A DNA stretch of 64,000 nt, from assembly GCF_000415985.1 (NCBI RefSeq), contig NZ_KE356561.1, positions 1,878,594 through 1,942,593 on the forward strand. The letters are read 5' to 3'. Source of the stretch: Haloquadratum walsbyi J07HQW2 (GTDB lineage: Archaea > Halobacteriota > Halobacteria > Halobacteriales > Haloferacaceae). Every line of letters starts with the position of its first letter. Within the stretch, counting starts at the first letter, position 1. The notes beneath the pieces were generated by a model that saw nothing but the letters and a program-made list of their open reading frames with translations, ran no database searches and was not told the DNA's origin. The translations under genes were made by a program, and so were the position numbers. Shown in pieces: positions 10,008 to 19,445 of the stretch.

Positions 10008-11306
10008 ATGAGCGCGTACTCCCCTCTGAGTGCACAACTTGACGCTGATACTGATATCGACGTTGAGAGTACACGAACAGAGGGACGTCGGAAAATGGAG
10101 TGGACACTTCAGCATATGCCTATTCTCCAGGAATTGCGGGAGCGATTTGCTGAGACAAAGCCACTTGATGGCGAGACGATTGGAATGGCGATGCATGTTG
10201 AAGCAAAAACGGCAAATCTTGTCGAACTGCTTGCACTAGGTGGGGCTGAGGTGGCAATTACTGGCTGCAATCCATTATCAACACATGATGATGTGAGTGC
10301 CGCGTTGGACTCGAATGAAAACGTCACCTCATATGCAAAGCGTGGTGTCGATGAAGAAGCATATTATGATGCAATTGAGGCGGTTGTTACGCATGAACCG
10401 ACAATTACCATCGATGATGGGATGGATATGGTATATGCAATTCATGAAGACTATCCAGATCTCCTCGACACGATCATCGGAGGTGCAGAGGAAACAACGA
10501 CTGGAGTGCATCGATTGCGAGCGATGGATGAAGATAATGAGCTCCAATATCCTGTATTTGCGGTCAATGATACCCCGATGAAACGACTGTTTGATAACGT
10601 TCACGGGACTGGCGAATCAGCACTTGCAACGATTGCAATGACGACGAATCTCTCGTATGCTGGAAAGAACGTCGTCGTTGCTGGCTATGGCTATTGTGGA
10701 AAGGGCGTTGCAGAGAAGGCTGCTGGGCAGAACGCGAATGTGATTGTGACCGAGGTTGAACCCCGTCGGGCATTGGAAGCACACATGGAGGGGTATGAAG
10801 TGATGCCAATGAATGAGGCAGCCGCCCGTGGTGATGTGTTTGTCACGACGACTGGAAATCGCGATGTAATCACACGAGCAGACTTCGAAATGATGAATGA
10901 TGGTGCTATCCTAGCAAACGCCGGTCATTTTGATGTTGAGATTAATATTGAAGAGCTTTCAGAACTCGCAGTTGACACATACGAAGCTCGTGACGGTGTG
11001 CAAGCATACGAACTAACTGATGGGCGTCGTCTCAACGTTCTTGCAGAAGGGCGATTGGTCAACCTTGCAGCACCAATTGCACTTGGACACCCTGCTGAGG
11101 TGATGGACCAGTCATTTGGTATTCAAGCAGTTTGTGTTCGTGAACTTATCGAGAATGAATCAGCATACGGTCCTGGTGTCCACAATGTCCCAGATGGACT
11201 CGACCGTGAGGTTGCAGAGATTAAACTCAAAGCTGAGGGAGTCGACATTGATTCACTAACCCAAACACAATCAGAGTATCTCGACAGCTGGAGCCACGGA
11301 ACATAG
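10008..11306 (+). CDS. ahcY: Adenosylhomocysteinase (S-adenosylhomocysteine hydrolase)
   Basis: NAD-dependent hydrolysis of S-adenosylhomocysteine to adenosine and homocysteine. 432 residues from the ATG at 10008, which gives MSAYSPLSAQL. An ATG at 9954 would add 18 non-homologous residues. The NAD fold motif is VVAGYGYCGKGVAEKA, the substrate loop TGVHRL precedes it, and NAGHFDVEI lies near the C-terminal part. It pairs functionally with the upstream deaminase and with metY (46.2 kb) in methyl-cycle metabolism. Confidence 0.95.
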   Translation: MSAYSPLSAQLDADTDIDVESTRTEGRRKMEWTLQHMPILQELRERFAETKPLDGETIGMAMHVEAKTANLVELLALGGAEVAITGCNPLSTHDDVSAALDSNENVTSYAKRGVDEEAYYDAIEAVVTHEPTITIDDGMDMVYAIHEDYPDLLDTIIGGAEETTTGVHRLRAMDEDNELQYPVFAVNDTPMKRLFDNVHGTGESALATIAMTTNLSYAGKNVVVAGYGYCGKGVAEKAAGQNANVIVTEVEPRRALEAHMEGYEVMPMNEAAARGDVFVTTTGNRDVITRADFEMMNDGAILANAGHFDVEINIEELSELAVDTYEARDGVQAYELTDGRRLNVLAEGRLVNLAAPIALGHPAEVMDQSFGIQAVCVRELIENESAYGPGVHNVPDGLDREVAEIKLKAEGVDIDSLTQTQSEYLDSWSHGT

Positions 11307-11344
11307 AGCTAATTTCGGAATTGTGGTATGATTATTGCCTTCAT

Positions 11345-11369
11345 GTTCTGTTCTGTTCTGTTCTGTTCT
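11345..11369 (+). repeat. Five tandem copies of GTTCT
   Basis: Perfect pentanucleotide array, followed by GTTTTAATTTC, just behind ahcY. The T-rich end could act as the ahcY terminator. Short tandem arrays of this kind are slippage-prone. Confidence 0.9.
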
Positions 11370-11430
11370 GTTTTAATTTCTATATAATCGGATAAGTATC
11401 CGATGAAGTAGAATATCGCATCATGAGTGT

Positions 11431-12906
11431 TTACTTATACCCAAGTGCTGACAGCCGCGCTTCGACTGCACTATTCTCTCCAACAGTGTCGCCGTTATTA
11501 TTGCTGCCTCTTACCGTCTCATTGGTATTTGTGACCGCTTCTCGAAGTGTGACGACGTGTTCAGCAGCAACCGCTGCAAATTGATCAATGACTCGTTGCT
11601 GTAATGCCGTTGGGTCAACACTCAAATCAATTTGTTGTGTCGGGTCCGCAGAACGATTGTATAGCTCTATTTCTTCAGTATCCACATGTTCGATGTATGT
11701 CCACGTATGATCGCGGACACTAACAAGCAATTCACCGTCTTCGATTCGTCTTGGAATAGGCTGTGTAGTGACTGTTTCCCCACGAACCGCAATAGAGACC
11801 ACGGGATCGGTGGGTGAACTATCATTATCAACGGTAGTCGGGAGTAGTGATGAGCCAGTCCATGAAGACATTGAATCAACACTAAATAACGATGTAATCG
11901 TCGGAGGAATATCATCAAGTCCGACTTGATTCCTCACCCGGCGACGTTGTTGAACTGAGAGAGAGTCAGGGAGATGAATGAGCAGAGGAGTCTGAATCAG
12001 CTCATCATACAGTTTGGGATAGTGTGCGAGGTGTCCATGTTCTTGAAATTCTTCGCCGTGGTCACCAGCGATAATAAGCGCAGTCTCATCGGCGTGGTTT
12101 GCCGTTTTAAGAGTCTCACGAATTCGACCGATGCTAGCATCAACTTGTCGAACAGCCGCATGATAGAGTGTTCGAAGATCCTTGAGAGTCCGCTCACCAA
12201 CTTCGCGACCAAGCCCAGTTTGGGTATGTGCAAGTAGCATACGATGAGTGCCAACGAGCCCATTAGATACCTCTCGAATATATCGTGGAGCAGGAACGTA
12301 CGGTGTGTGAGTATCCATATAGTGTATCCATAAGAAGAATGGTGCATCGGTCTCAGTAATGAATGACTGTGCAGCGCGCTCGACATCGAACAGTCGAGAA
12401 GCATCAAAAAATGGGCGGTCATGTGAGCCACCGGTGACAGCGGACTGAATCCTTCGGAAAGGGGCTCCAGCGAGCTGGAGCCACGCTTCGATTGTTGGAT
12501 GTGTTGCGAGATATCGGCTATAGATATTTGATCCAACCGATGCAACGAATGAATCAAATGTATTAAAACCGGCATCATAGCCCCAGTGCTCGGTGAGAAA
12601 TCCATTAGCGGCATTGAACCCACCAGTAGCAATACCAGCATCAGTAAGTGTTTGTGCAAGCGTTGGAACCGCCGTGACGCCGATCTCTCCTGTATCAGCA
12701 AAGACTGGACGCGAAGCAAGAAGTGATGGAAATGAGAATGGTGTCCAGTTTCCTGTTGCAAATGCGTGCTCAAACGTAGTTCCGGTGGCGGCAATCTCAT
12801 CTAATACTGGAGTTTGTTGATTATTATTATACGGACCAATCGCGTCAGCTCGTAATGAGTCAACAGTAATGAGAATGACATTTGAGACCGATGTATCCAT
12901 ATTCAT
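11431..12906 (-). CDS. Sulfatase / alkaline-phosphatase-fold hydrolase with Thr in the nucleophile position
   Basis: About 491 residues from the ATG at 12906 (alternative ATG 12900; the longer frame to 12990 adds atypical residues). The metal site begins ILITVDSLRADAIG, and the second metal motif is AGDHGEEFQEHGH. The catalytic box reads NWTPFSFPSLLAS, so the position normally occupied by formylglycine Cys appears to be Thr55. This points away from a classical Cys-type sulfatase toward phosphatase or phosphotransferase chemistry. No signal peptide is evident, and there is no linked maturase. The substrate is unknown. Confidence 0.8.
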   Translation of the reverse strand: MNMDTSVSNVILITVDSLRADAIGPYNNNQQTPVLDEIAATGTTFEHAFATGNWTPFSFPSLLASRPVFADTGEIGVTAVPTLAQTLTDAGIATGGFNAANGFLTEHWGYDAGFNTFDSFVASVGSNIYSRYLATHPTIEAWLQLAGAPFRRIQSAVTGGSHDRPFFDASRLFDVERAAQSFITETDAPFFLWIHYMDTHTPYVPAPRYIREVSNGLVGTHRMLLAHTQTGLGREVGERTLKDLRTLYHAAVRQVDASIGRIRETLKTANHADETALIIAGDHGEEFQEHGHLAHYPKLYDELIQTPLLIHLPDSLSVQQRRRVRNQVGLDDIPPTITSLFSVDSMSSWTGSSLLPTTVDNDSSPTDPVVSIAVRGETVTTQPIPRRIEDGELLVSVRDHTWTYIEHVDTEEIELYNRSADPTQQIDLSVDPTALQQRVIDQFAAVAAEHVVTLREAVTNTNETVRGSNNNGDTVGENSAVEARLSALGYK

Positions 12907-13272
12907 GGCTACGTCGTTGGATTGAAGCGCCAGATCTTCCAGAGCGATAGCATCTATATCTACTATATTGAGACCGCAAAATAGAACCATCGGTCGAAAT
13001 CTATGTGTGGCTATAATCTAGTTATTCTGATCATCATTACATGAGCTCTGCAGCCTATATGTATGATGAACATGACCGGATGAATACAGTACCCTCAATA
13101 GCCGTAGAAACGGTTGAGAATCTTTTTTAAACATCTGTAATGAAACTTAAGCTGACATTTTGCGTTGGTAACCCGCCGGAGCAACGACTAAGATTTCAGT
13201 ATACTGTCACAAAAGGCATGTTATGTGTTTGTATTGGAAGGCGTTCATGACAAGCCTCAATGAATCAAGCAA

Positions 13273-13965
13273 TTAGTTTTTGAGATGATCTTCTTCGATA
13301 TTGATTGAGTTTTCTTCATCTTGCTGGTCAGGTTCATGTGTGCACTGGCACCCACCTACATCAATAAGTCTCTCTGGTGAACGACGCTCTCCACAGCGTT
13401 GACAGGTAATCCAAATTTCAATATCTACTTCATATGACCCACCACTGAGAATCTCATTTTTGATCCATCGCGTTAGATTCTGCTCCATAATCGCTTGAAG
13501 TCGTCCAGCGAGCTTTCGTGTATACGAGAGGCTTGATTCTGGACTGCTATGTTGCTTGCTAGATGATTGTGAGACGCCTCGATGGTCCTTACAATAATTA
13601 TATACGGACTGATATGTGATGAGATCAGATTCAAGCTGCTCAACATTGACACCGTCATGTCTGAGACTCTGTCTAGCCTCAGTCCGCATTCCGGATGTCA
13701 CATCATCATCATCAGCAGTCAGGAGCCGATAGATATTCGCTGCTTCGCCATCAAGTAAATTTGTTGAATTATTGACCGCAGCATCGATAATACGTCTATT
13801 GACGCGGTCAGCAAGGTCCCGAAGACTCTCTTGTTCGTATCCATTCTCTCCAAGCCATCGATCAACAACTTCATCGCCGAGATTTGAAAGATTATATCGA
13901 TTCGCGACCCGTTCTATTTTGGGTCCTTTTCCCCCACGGCGCGAATAGGAAGATTCCGTACTCAT
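13273..13965 (-). CDS. rdfA: RdfA-like (rod-determining factor) protein
   Basis: 230 residues. The N-terminal two thirds match the pattern I know for haloarchaeal RdfA: a GDEVVDRWLGENG start, then SLRDLADRVNRRIIDAA, then IYRLLTADDDDVTSG, then a helical QSVYNYCKDHRGVS stretch. The C-terminus has a Cys-rich treble (CQRCGERR ... GGCQC) resembling a zinc ribbon. In Haloferax volcanii, RdfA is needed for rod-shaped cells. It stands alone here, with no SMC-like Sph partner adjacent. Family assignment is from memory of conserved motifs. Confidence 0.75.
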   Translation of the reverse strand: MSTESSYSRRGGKGPKIERVANRYNLSNLGDEVVDRWLGENGYEQESLRDLADRVNRRIIDAAVNNSTNLLDGEAANIYRLLTADDDDVTSGMRTEARQSLRHDGVNVEQLESDLITYQSVYNYCKDHRGVSQSSSKQHSSPESSLSYTRKLAGRLQAIMEQNLTRWIKNEILSGGSYEVDIEIWITCQRCGERRSPERLIDVGGCQCTHEPDQQDEENSINIEEDHLKN

Positions 13966-14433
13966 TTCTTTACTGATAATATGTGCCCACTCATGTATAG
14001 ACTTCGCGGCTGTTTACATTGGCTGAAATACTGCGCCACATTTTACCGTATGCGTCATCGGGCTAATCTTCTGAAAATGCTTTTTCATCATCAAACTATG
14101 TATTCGTGAGTAACAACTTCAACAAAATTCAGCAATTGTCGTTCATAATTGAAACAATATTCATGTTTCATTCGTCGTATTGCTATCTGTGTTACTCAGA
14201 CTATAGTCATTGGTGTAGGCTCAGTTGCAAGAGTACATCGGATCCAAAGAAAGAGTGGTTGTTACACTAATGGTTCGTGTCTTCGGGCAGATTTAGGCGT
14301 CAATAAACTACAGTCATTCATTGGGTACCTGATTAGGACTTTTACGACGAATAAAGAAGCAGTAAACGATTTAAAATGAGTATAATAAAGTGCATATTAT
14401 TAGCGGATAACTCCTAATCGAGCGAAAATAAGA
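13966..14433. other. Spacer between rdfA and tRNA-Pro
   Basis: About 470 bases, AT-rich. One open frame at 14149-14379 encodes a basic, Cys-containing peptide unlike haloarchaeal proteins and is judged spurious. The left part should hold the rdfA promoter. No repeat or RNA-like structure was recognised. Confidence 0.5.
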
Positions 14434-14506
14434 TGGGATCGCCCGGATTCGAACCGGGGTCACGGGCACCCAAGGCCCGGAGTATACCAGGCTAACCCAC
14501 GATCCC
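14434..14506 (-). tRNA. tRNA-Pro (anticodon UGG)
   Basis: On the reverse strand 73 nt fold as a cloverleaf. Acceptor stem GGGATCG pairs with CGATCCC plus discriminator A. The D arm contains AGCCTGGTA. The anticodon stem CGGGC/GCCCG carries loop CTTGGGT, giving anticodon TGG. The T arm contains GGTTCGAATCC. No intron is seen and CCA is not encoded. Upstream on this strand there is an A/T-rich box (TAAATATTATATT) about 10-22 bases before the 5' end. Confidence 0.96.
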
Positions 14507-14615
14507 GACAATATAATATTTAGCTAACTACGACTAAAGAATTTCGTTTATCGATTGTATTGCACATAAACTCATAGATTCACTCTGACACTGTGTAGGA
14601 GTTATCGACTATTAG

Positions 14616-15173
14616 CTAAAGTGAAATTTGGACGACAAAAAACAACACAATAACGCCGAGAACGTCGCAAATGTTTGTAACAGCAGGGAGGACAACATCA
14701 TCCGGGTCAAGCTCCAGGCGATACGCGAGGTATGTTGTGATGATTGTAACGAACGTTGCAAGCACAGCAAGACAAACACCAGCGAGAAGTGCAATAGTGA
14801 CAACGCGCCATGGCGTGAGACGTGTCATCCCAGTAAGTGCGGTGAGTCCCCAGGCGCCGACACCAACGATTGGGAAAATAGACACCGAAAGTCCAATTGT
14901 GGCAATTGCATTTCCGGTAAGTGTGTCATCTTTGATATCGAATGAAAGCGTTCCAAGATGAAAGGCAGTCGAAAGGCGAGCGGCAAGAATACTACCGATA
15001 TTTCCAGCAGTCCCAATCGTCACTGGAACGAGTGTAAGAAGTGTCGGGTATCGAAGTAGTTGCGCTTCAAATCTACCAAGCACAAGTCCGCTACCAACTT
15101 CAACCAATGTCAATAATACTAATATTGGAAACATTGCACGAGTGATTGCCCGAACTGTCCATGCAGTCGGCAC
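14616..15173 (-). CDS. MgtE-like (SLC41-type) cation transporter domain protein, half 2
   Basis: 185-residue integral membrane protein with about five hydrophobic helices. The helix-loop signature VPVTIGTAGNIGSILAARLS (about residues 49-68) is characteristic of the MgtE/SLC41 membrane domain that conducts Mg2+ or other divalent cations. The LDPDDVVLPAVTNICDVLG segment carries the acidic pore residues. There is no cytoplasmic CBS or N-domain. It starts with GTG immediately after the stop of the paralogous gene at 15174, so the two likely form one transporter. Confidence 0.8.
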   Translation of the reverse strand: MPTAWTVRAITRAMFPILVLLTLVEVGSGLVLGRFEAQLLRYPTLLTLVPVTIGTAGNIGSILAARLSTAFHLGTLSFDIKDDTLTGNAIATIGLSVSIFPIVGVGAWGLTALTGMTRLTPWRVVTIALLAGVCLAVLATFVTIITTYLAYRLELDPDDVVLPAVTNICDVLGVIVLFFVVQISL

Positions 15174-15755
15174 CTACCCGACACCTCCAGCAGCCGAGAC
15201 AAGGCGGACAGCGGCAAGTAAAAATAACATACCAAAGACATCACCAATAGTTGTCACAAGTGGTCCGACCAATGCATCGGGATTATATCCACGACGGTAT
15301 CCAATAATCACGGCTGTAACAACGGTGATAACGAGCACACTACCAGAAAGGAGCCCAGCAAGAAGTGCAATTGCGATCAATGTCAGCATTGACGCAACAG
15401 ATGTTTTGAGTATGCTAAGTATGATGAAAACAGCAATCGCAGCGAACACTGATGTTGCGAGACCGTTCATAAGAGCCGCCGTCGCCGCCGCGGTGAGGCG
15501 AGTATCTATACCACGGAGTCGAGGCTCAATTAATCCTTGATGAAGTCCGGTTGAAATCCGAGCACCGAGTGACCCGTAGACGTTCCCTCGCGTGGCTAAC
15601 AGTGCTGGAACAAGAACTAATAATCCAGGGACTGCGCGAAGTTCAGAGCGCATACCACCAAGAACGACGCCTGCAAGAAGACCACCAACAAGACTCGCGA
15701 GAAGGGCTGGAATGGCTTCGCGATATGCTTCGCGTGCGGCGTCACGAACAGTCAC
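15174..15755 (-). CDS. MgtE-like (SLC41-type) cation transporter domain protein, half 1
   Basis: 193-residue paralogue of the next gene, with the matching signature LVLVPALLATRGNVYGSLGA (about 45-64) and the second acidic helix YNPDALVGPLVTTIGDVFG. About five membrane segments. The two ORFs abut with no spacing (stop codon 15174-15176, next start 15173). This arrangement mirrors the two-domain SLC41 proteins, in which both MgtE domains are in one chain. Function is inferred from family; the ion is not certain. Confidence 0.8.
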   Translation of the reverse strand: MTVRDAAREAYREAIPALLASLVGGLLAGVVLGGMRSELRAVPGLLVLVPALLATRGNVYGSLGARISTGLHQGLIEPRLRGIDTRLTAAATAALMNGLATSVFAAIAVFIILSILKTSVASMLTLIAIALLAGLLSGSVLVITVVTAVIIGYRRGYNPDALVGPLVTTIGDVFGMLFLLAAVRLVSAAGGVG

Positions 15756-15844
15756 GTCTGTGGCGATGATAGCAAGAATAAAAAGAGATGCGTCACTATT
15801 GTGACAATCCTCTTACGCAAAAGTAATCAAAAAATCGGTGAGAT

Positions 15845-17251
15845 CTATCCGAAAGGTCCGAGACCGCCACCGCCTCCACCCCCACCAAGACCGCCCATGC
15901 CGCCACCACCTTGTTGCATCTTCTTCATCATACGCTGCATATCACCTTCACCCATGCCCTGGAACTGTTTAATTGTCCGTTCCATCATCTTGTGTTGTTG
16001 TAGTAACTCACGAACAGTTTCCTCGTCAGTTCCAGACCCACGAGCAATGCGGCGGACACGAGATGCACCGACACTTCGTGGGTCCTCAAGTTCTGTTTCA
16101 GTCATCGAGTCCATGATCACATCAAAATCTCGCATCCGATTTTGTGTCACATCCATTGCGTCATCAGGAAGCTGATCTTTGAGTCCACCACCAAGTCCAG
16201 GAATCATATCCATCACCTGGTCAAGGGGACCCATGCGGTCCATGGCTTCCATCTGTTTACGCATATCTTTAAGAGTGAATGACCCCTCCATGATATCCTC
16301 AGGATCCCAGTCATCATCGGCTTCCTGTGTTTCAGCCATTGCACGCTCAACACGCTCTGAGAGCTGTTTGAGATCCCCCATTCCAAGGAGCCGTGAGATA
16401 AATCCATTCGGTTCAAATCGTTCGACATCTTGGACCGTCTCGCCAGTCCCTAAGAACGCAATTGATGAATCGGTTTCATTAACTGCAGTGAGGGCGCCTC
16501 CTCCTTTTGCGGTTCCGTCGAGTTTCGTGACGACAACACCATCAATGCCAATTGCATCATTAAACTCACGGGCTTGCTGTTTAGCTCCCTGTCCAATCGC
16601 CGCATCAAGAACAAGCAATGATCGATCCGGAGCGACTGTGGAATCAATTGCTTCAATTTCATCAATCAGATCTGCCTCGAGCGCATGGCGACCAGCTGTA
16701 TCAACAATATGAATATCCGCATCAGCAGTGGCTTCGATACCTTCGCGAGCAATCTTAACTGGGTCATCGCTGTCTGGGTCGCCATAAAATGATACTTCTG
16801 CACGCTCACACATCTGCTCTGCCTGATCGTATGCACCAGGACGGAATGTATCCGTTTGAATCACGGCTGGGCGAAGACCTTTCGTGGAGAACCACCAGGC
16901 CATTTTTGCTGCCGAAGTAGTTTTTCCGGATCCCTGTAGTCCCGCAAGGAGAATTGTTTGTGACTCAAGTGGGAGGTCTGTCGAATCGCCAACAAGCTCT
17001 ACAAGTTCTTCATACACGATCCGGAGAACATGATCACGCGCGGAGGTCCCTGCTGGCGGCTCTTCGCCGGTTGCGCGATCTTCGATTGATGAGGAAAGTT
17101 CCATCACGAGACTTACCTCAACATCTGCAGACAACAGCGACCGCTGAATCTCTTTGACAATTTCCTCGACGTCATCCTCGTCGAGGCGGGACTTCCCTTG
17201 GAGCTTATCAAGGCTGCCACGAAGGGAACTCCCAAGATTATCGAGTACCAT
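15845..17251 (-). CDS. ffh: Signal recognition particle 54 kDa protein (SRP54/Ffh)
   Basis: GTPase that binds 7S RNA and signal peptides for co-translational targeting. 468 residues: the N domain (1-95), then the G domain with P-loop GLQGSGKTT (104-112), DTAGRHA, and [11 protein letters not shown]. The Met-rich M domain (about 300-440) contains [13 protein letters not shown] at its start and a Met/Gln-rich helix near the end. A Gly-rich tail closes the protein. It lies downstream of ftsY on the same strand with a 200-base gap and its own TATA-like box. Confidence 0.97.
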   Translation of the reverse strand: MVLDNLGSSLRGSLDKLQGKSRLDEDDVEEIVKEIQRSLLSADVEVSLVMELSSSIEDRATGEEPPAGTSARDHVLRIVYEELVELVGDSTDLPLESQTILLAGLQGSGKTTSAAKMAWWFSTKGLRPAVIQTDTFRPGAYDQAEQMCERAEVSFYGDPDSDDPVKIAREGIEATADADIHIVDTAGRHALEADLIDEIEAIDSTVAPDRSLLVLDAAIGQGAKQQAREFNDAIGIDGVVVTKLDGTAKGGGALTAVNETDSSIAFLGTGETVQDVERFEPNGFISRLLGMGDLKQLSERVERAMAETQEADDDWDPEDIMEGSFTLKDMRKQMEAMDRMGPLDQVMDMIPGLGGGLKDQLPDDAMDVTQNRMRDFDVIMDSMTETELEDPRSVGASRVRRIARGSGTDEETVRELLQQHKMMERTIKQFQGMGEGDMQRMMKKMQQGGGGMGGLGGGGGGGGLGPFG

Positions 17252-17276
17252 TTGTCACCAATAGGTCACTAGACGT

Positions 17277-17284
17277 CTAAAGCC
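17277..17284 (-). promoter_or_regulatory. TATA-like box of ffh
   Basis: Reverse strand GGCTTTAG, 26-33 bases before the ffh ATG. This spacing suits a leaderless or short-leader haloarchaeal transcript. Assigned by position and composition only. Confidence 0.4.
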
Positions 17285-17455
17285 TTGTCTGTCAGTCAAC
17301 GGCTCGGGGATTAGGCTTTGAACGTACCTGAGTCCGTTGGATACGCTCATTCAACCGTCGGCCTAACATTATAAATAGCCGATTGATAGATTAAATAAGT
17401 TAAGACTGGTTTGGGTAGTCTGGTCGTCAAAAAATGTTGATTATCCTAAATAATG

Positions 17456-18710
17456 TCAGTCAGATACCGTTTCACCAAGCAGCTGATTAACCATCGAGTC
17501 TGGATTGAATCGTTCAATATCATCGTATTCTTGCCCAACTCCTAAGAATAAAATCGGCTTTCCGGTGACATATGCAATCGAAATTGCTGCACCACCATTT
17601 GAGTCGGCGTCTGCCTTTGTCAATATTGCACCATCAATTTCAGCAGCTTCATTGAATTGCTTTGCTCGTTCGACAGCATCCTGTCCAGCAACGGCTTCAT
17701 CCACAAATAGAGTCATATCAGGATCAACGACTCGATCGATTTTCTCCAATTGTGCCATCAGGTCATTTGACGTATGAAGTCGACCAGCGGTGTCACCTAA
17801 CACAACATCAATATCATTCGCCTCGGCGTACTCAACAGCATCATAAAGTACCGCTGCAGGATCACCCCCCTGCTCATGAGCAATAATCTTTGTATCAAGT
17901 CTCTCCGCGTGCTCACGGATCTGTTCGTTCGCTCCAGCCCGGTATGTATCGCCGTTAGCCATCACGACTGAGAGTCCGCGAGACTCGAGATATTGAACTA
18001 GTTTCGCAATGCTCGTTGTTTTCCCAACCCCATTGACACCAGTAAAGACAATTGTAACCGGTGAATCAGCGTTCTCAACACGTGATTCAAAGTCATACTG
18101 TCCAACGCTAATCACTTCATACAATGCATCCGAGAGTGCTTCTTCGACGAGTGCAGCAGTTGTATTGACTTGTGCACGCGTCTCACCAAGCATTTTTGTT
18201 TGGATAGTATCAAGAATCTCTTCTGCAACTTGCATTTCAACATCACTTTCAAGAAGTGCCATCTCAAGTTGCCATAATGGACCCTCGAGATCGTCTTCCT
18301 CAATAACAATTTTTCCGGTGGCAAACGCAGCGGCGCGCTTGAGTCGACCAGGTTCATTATCTGACTGTGCTGTCTCATCAAGTACTGCCGCAGCCTCTTG
18401 TGAGGCAAGTGAGGACGAGTCGGTATCGGTGTCATCAGTGTCAGTGTCAGTGTCTGCGTTCACATCCGTATCAGTCGCAGTCTCAGCGGTAGCAACATCA
18501 TTATTACCACTATTACCATTTACTATCTGTTTATTCGTATCTGTGACTGTTTCAGAAGATTCAGCTGATACTGATTTATTGGGCTGTTCGACGGTTACCG
18601 CGTCCGCGTCCGCGTCCGGCCGTGTCGGTGTCGGTGTCTTCATCAGCGGCCGTTTTTTCCTCAACGTCGTCCCGAAACTGATCGAGTTTGTTTTTCAGTC
18701 CATCAAACAT
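17456..18710 (-). CDS. ftsY: SRP receptor FtsY, with an apparent frameshift in the N-terminal acidic region
   Basis: Membrane-docking GTPase partner of SRP54. The NG domain is intact: P-loop FTGVNGVGKTTSIAKL, GDTYRAGA, DTAGRLHT, and TKADADSNGG at the end. The typical amphipathic start MFDGLKNKLDQFRDD is present at 18710, but that frame ends at 18576-18578. The main frame begins no earlier than a TTG at 18664 and reads through a repetitive acidic tract. Removing one base in CCGGCC (18616-18621) would join the two frames into DTDTDT-A-DADADAV. Either a sequence error or a recent mutation in a slippage-prone tract. Sits between prefoldin alpha and ffh. Confidence 0.9.
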
Positions 18711-18741
18711 TAGTGAGATATCTGACTACGCAAGCAGCGTC

Positions 18742-19209
18742 TTATTCGCTATCGTCTGGTTGTTGCATCTGCTGTTGCTGCATCTGCTGCTGCTGCATCT
18801 GTTGTTGCATTTGTTGAGCTTGTTGCTCAAGTTGACTACTCTCAGTCTCAAGTTCGTCGATATCATCACGAAGCGACTCAATTCGATCATCGAGTGCATC
18901 CTGTTTTGTAGATAACGACTTCACAGCGTTATCAGCAGATTGCTCAGCAGCAAAGTCGGCACCAAGTCCAACGATTATTTCATCAGCATCCTGAATTTCT
19001 GCGCGAACGTATGCGTCACCGCCAAGTGGGACCTGGACAGTCCCTCCTGACTCTAATGTTTGAATCGCATCCATAGCCTCATCAATTGAGGTTTGCTCAG
19101 ACTGAAGATTATTGACCTCTTCGCGGAGTTCATCGATTTCTTCATCAATTGCTTGAAGCTCCTCAGAAAGCTGTTGTAACTGTTGTTGCTGACCACCACC
19201 ACCCATCAT
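18742..19209 (-). CDS. pfdA: Prefoldin alpha subunit
   Basis: Subunit of the hexameric jellyfish-shaped chaperone that hands unfolded proteins to the thermosome. 155 residues: two long coiled coils (about 10-50 and 98-145) flanking a beta-hairpin region with VPLGGDAYVRAEI, the family hallmark. The C-terminal tail is a Gln/Met low-complexity stretch (repeats of MQQQ). Its ATG is coupled to the stop of the L18Ae gene (overlap at 19209). Part of the L39e-to-FtsY cluster conserved in archaea. Confidence 0.93.
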   Translation of the reverse strand: MMGGGGQQQQLQQLSEELQAIDEEIDELREEVNNLQSEQTSIDEAMDAIQTLESGGTVQVPLGGDAYVRAEIQDADEIIVGLGADFAAEQSADNAVKSLSTKQDALDDRIESLRDDIDELETESSQLEQQAQQMQQQMQQQQMQQQQMQQPDDSE

Positions 19210-19436
19210 TATCCGGCCACCTCAGATTCGTCTATATTCGCAGTTGTATCTGCGTCATCTGATGGCGAACGTACTGAATCAATCTCAATCCGTGTTCGCT
19301 TGAGACCATGTTGACTCCCAATGTTCGCATATACCCGCTCGCGAGCGACGTTCTTGTTCGGGGCCTCGACATCTGTTGTGAATTCATTGAATCCGTCTCG
19401 GCTCCGGAACTGACCGCTCACCGCGAATTGAACCAT
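19209..19436 (-). CDS. rpl18ae: Ribosomal protein L18Ae / LX (50S)
   Basis: 75-residue large-subunit protein of the archaeal LX family. It starts MVQFAVSGQFRSRDGF and contains the second family motif NVARERVYANIGSQHGLKR. The start codon lies inside a perfect 14-base palindrome (19432-19445). Its stop overlaps the prefoldin alpha start. eIF6 lies upstream with an unusually long 333-base gap. Confidence 0.93.
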   Translation of the reverse strand: MVQFAVSGQFRSRDGFNEFTTDVEAPNKNVARERVYANIGSQHGLKRTRIEIDSVRSPSDDADTTANIDESEVAG

Positions 19437-19445
19437 ATATATGGT
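19432..19445. repeat. Perfect 14-base palindrome over the L18Ae start codon
   Basis: ACCATATATATGGT reads identically on both strands and contains the ATG of the L18Ae gene. It could be an operator or an RNA hairpin blocking the start, or chance from the codons for Met-Val. Confidence 0.8.

Noticed and set aside
14149..14379. 76-codon frame beside tRNA-Pro
   Set aside because: Basic composition and no recognisable domain.
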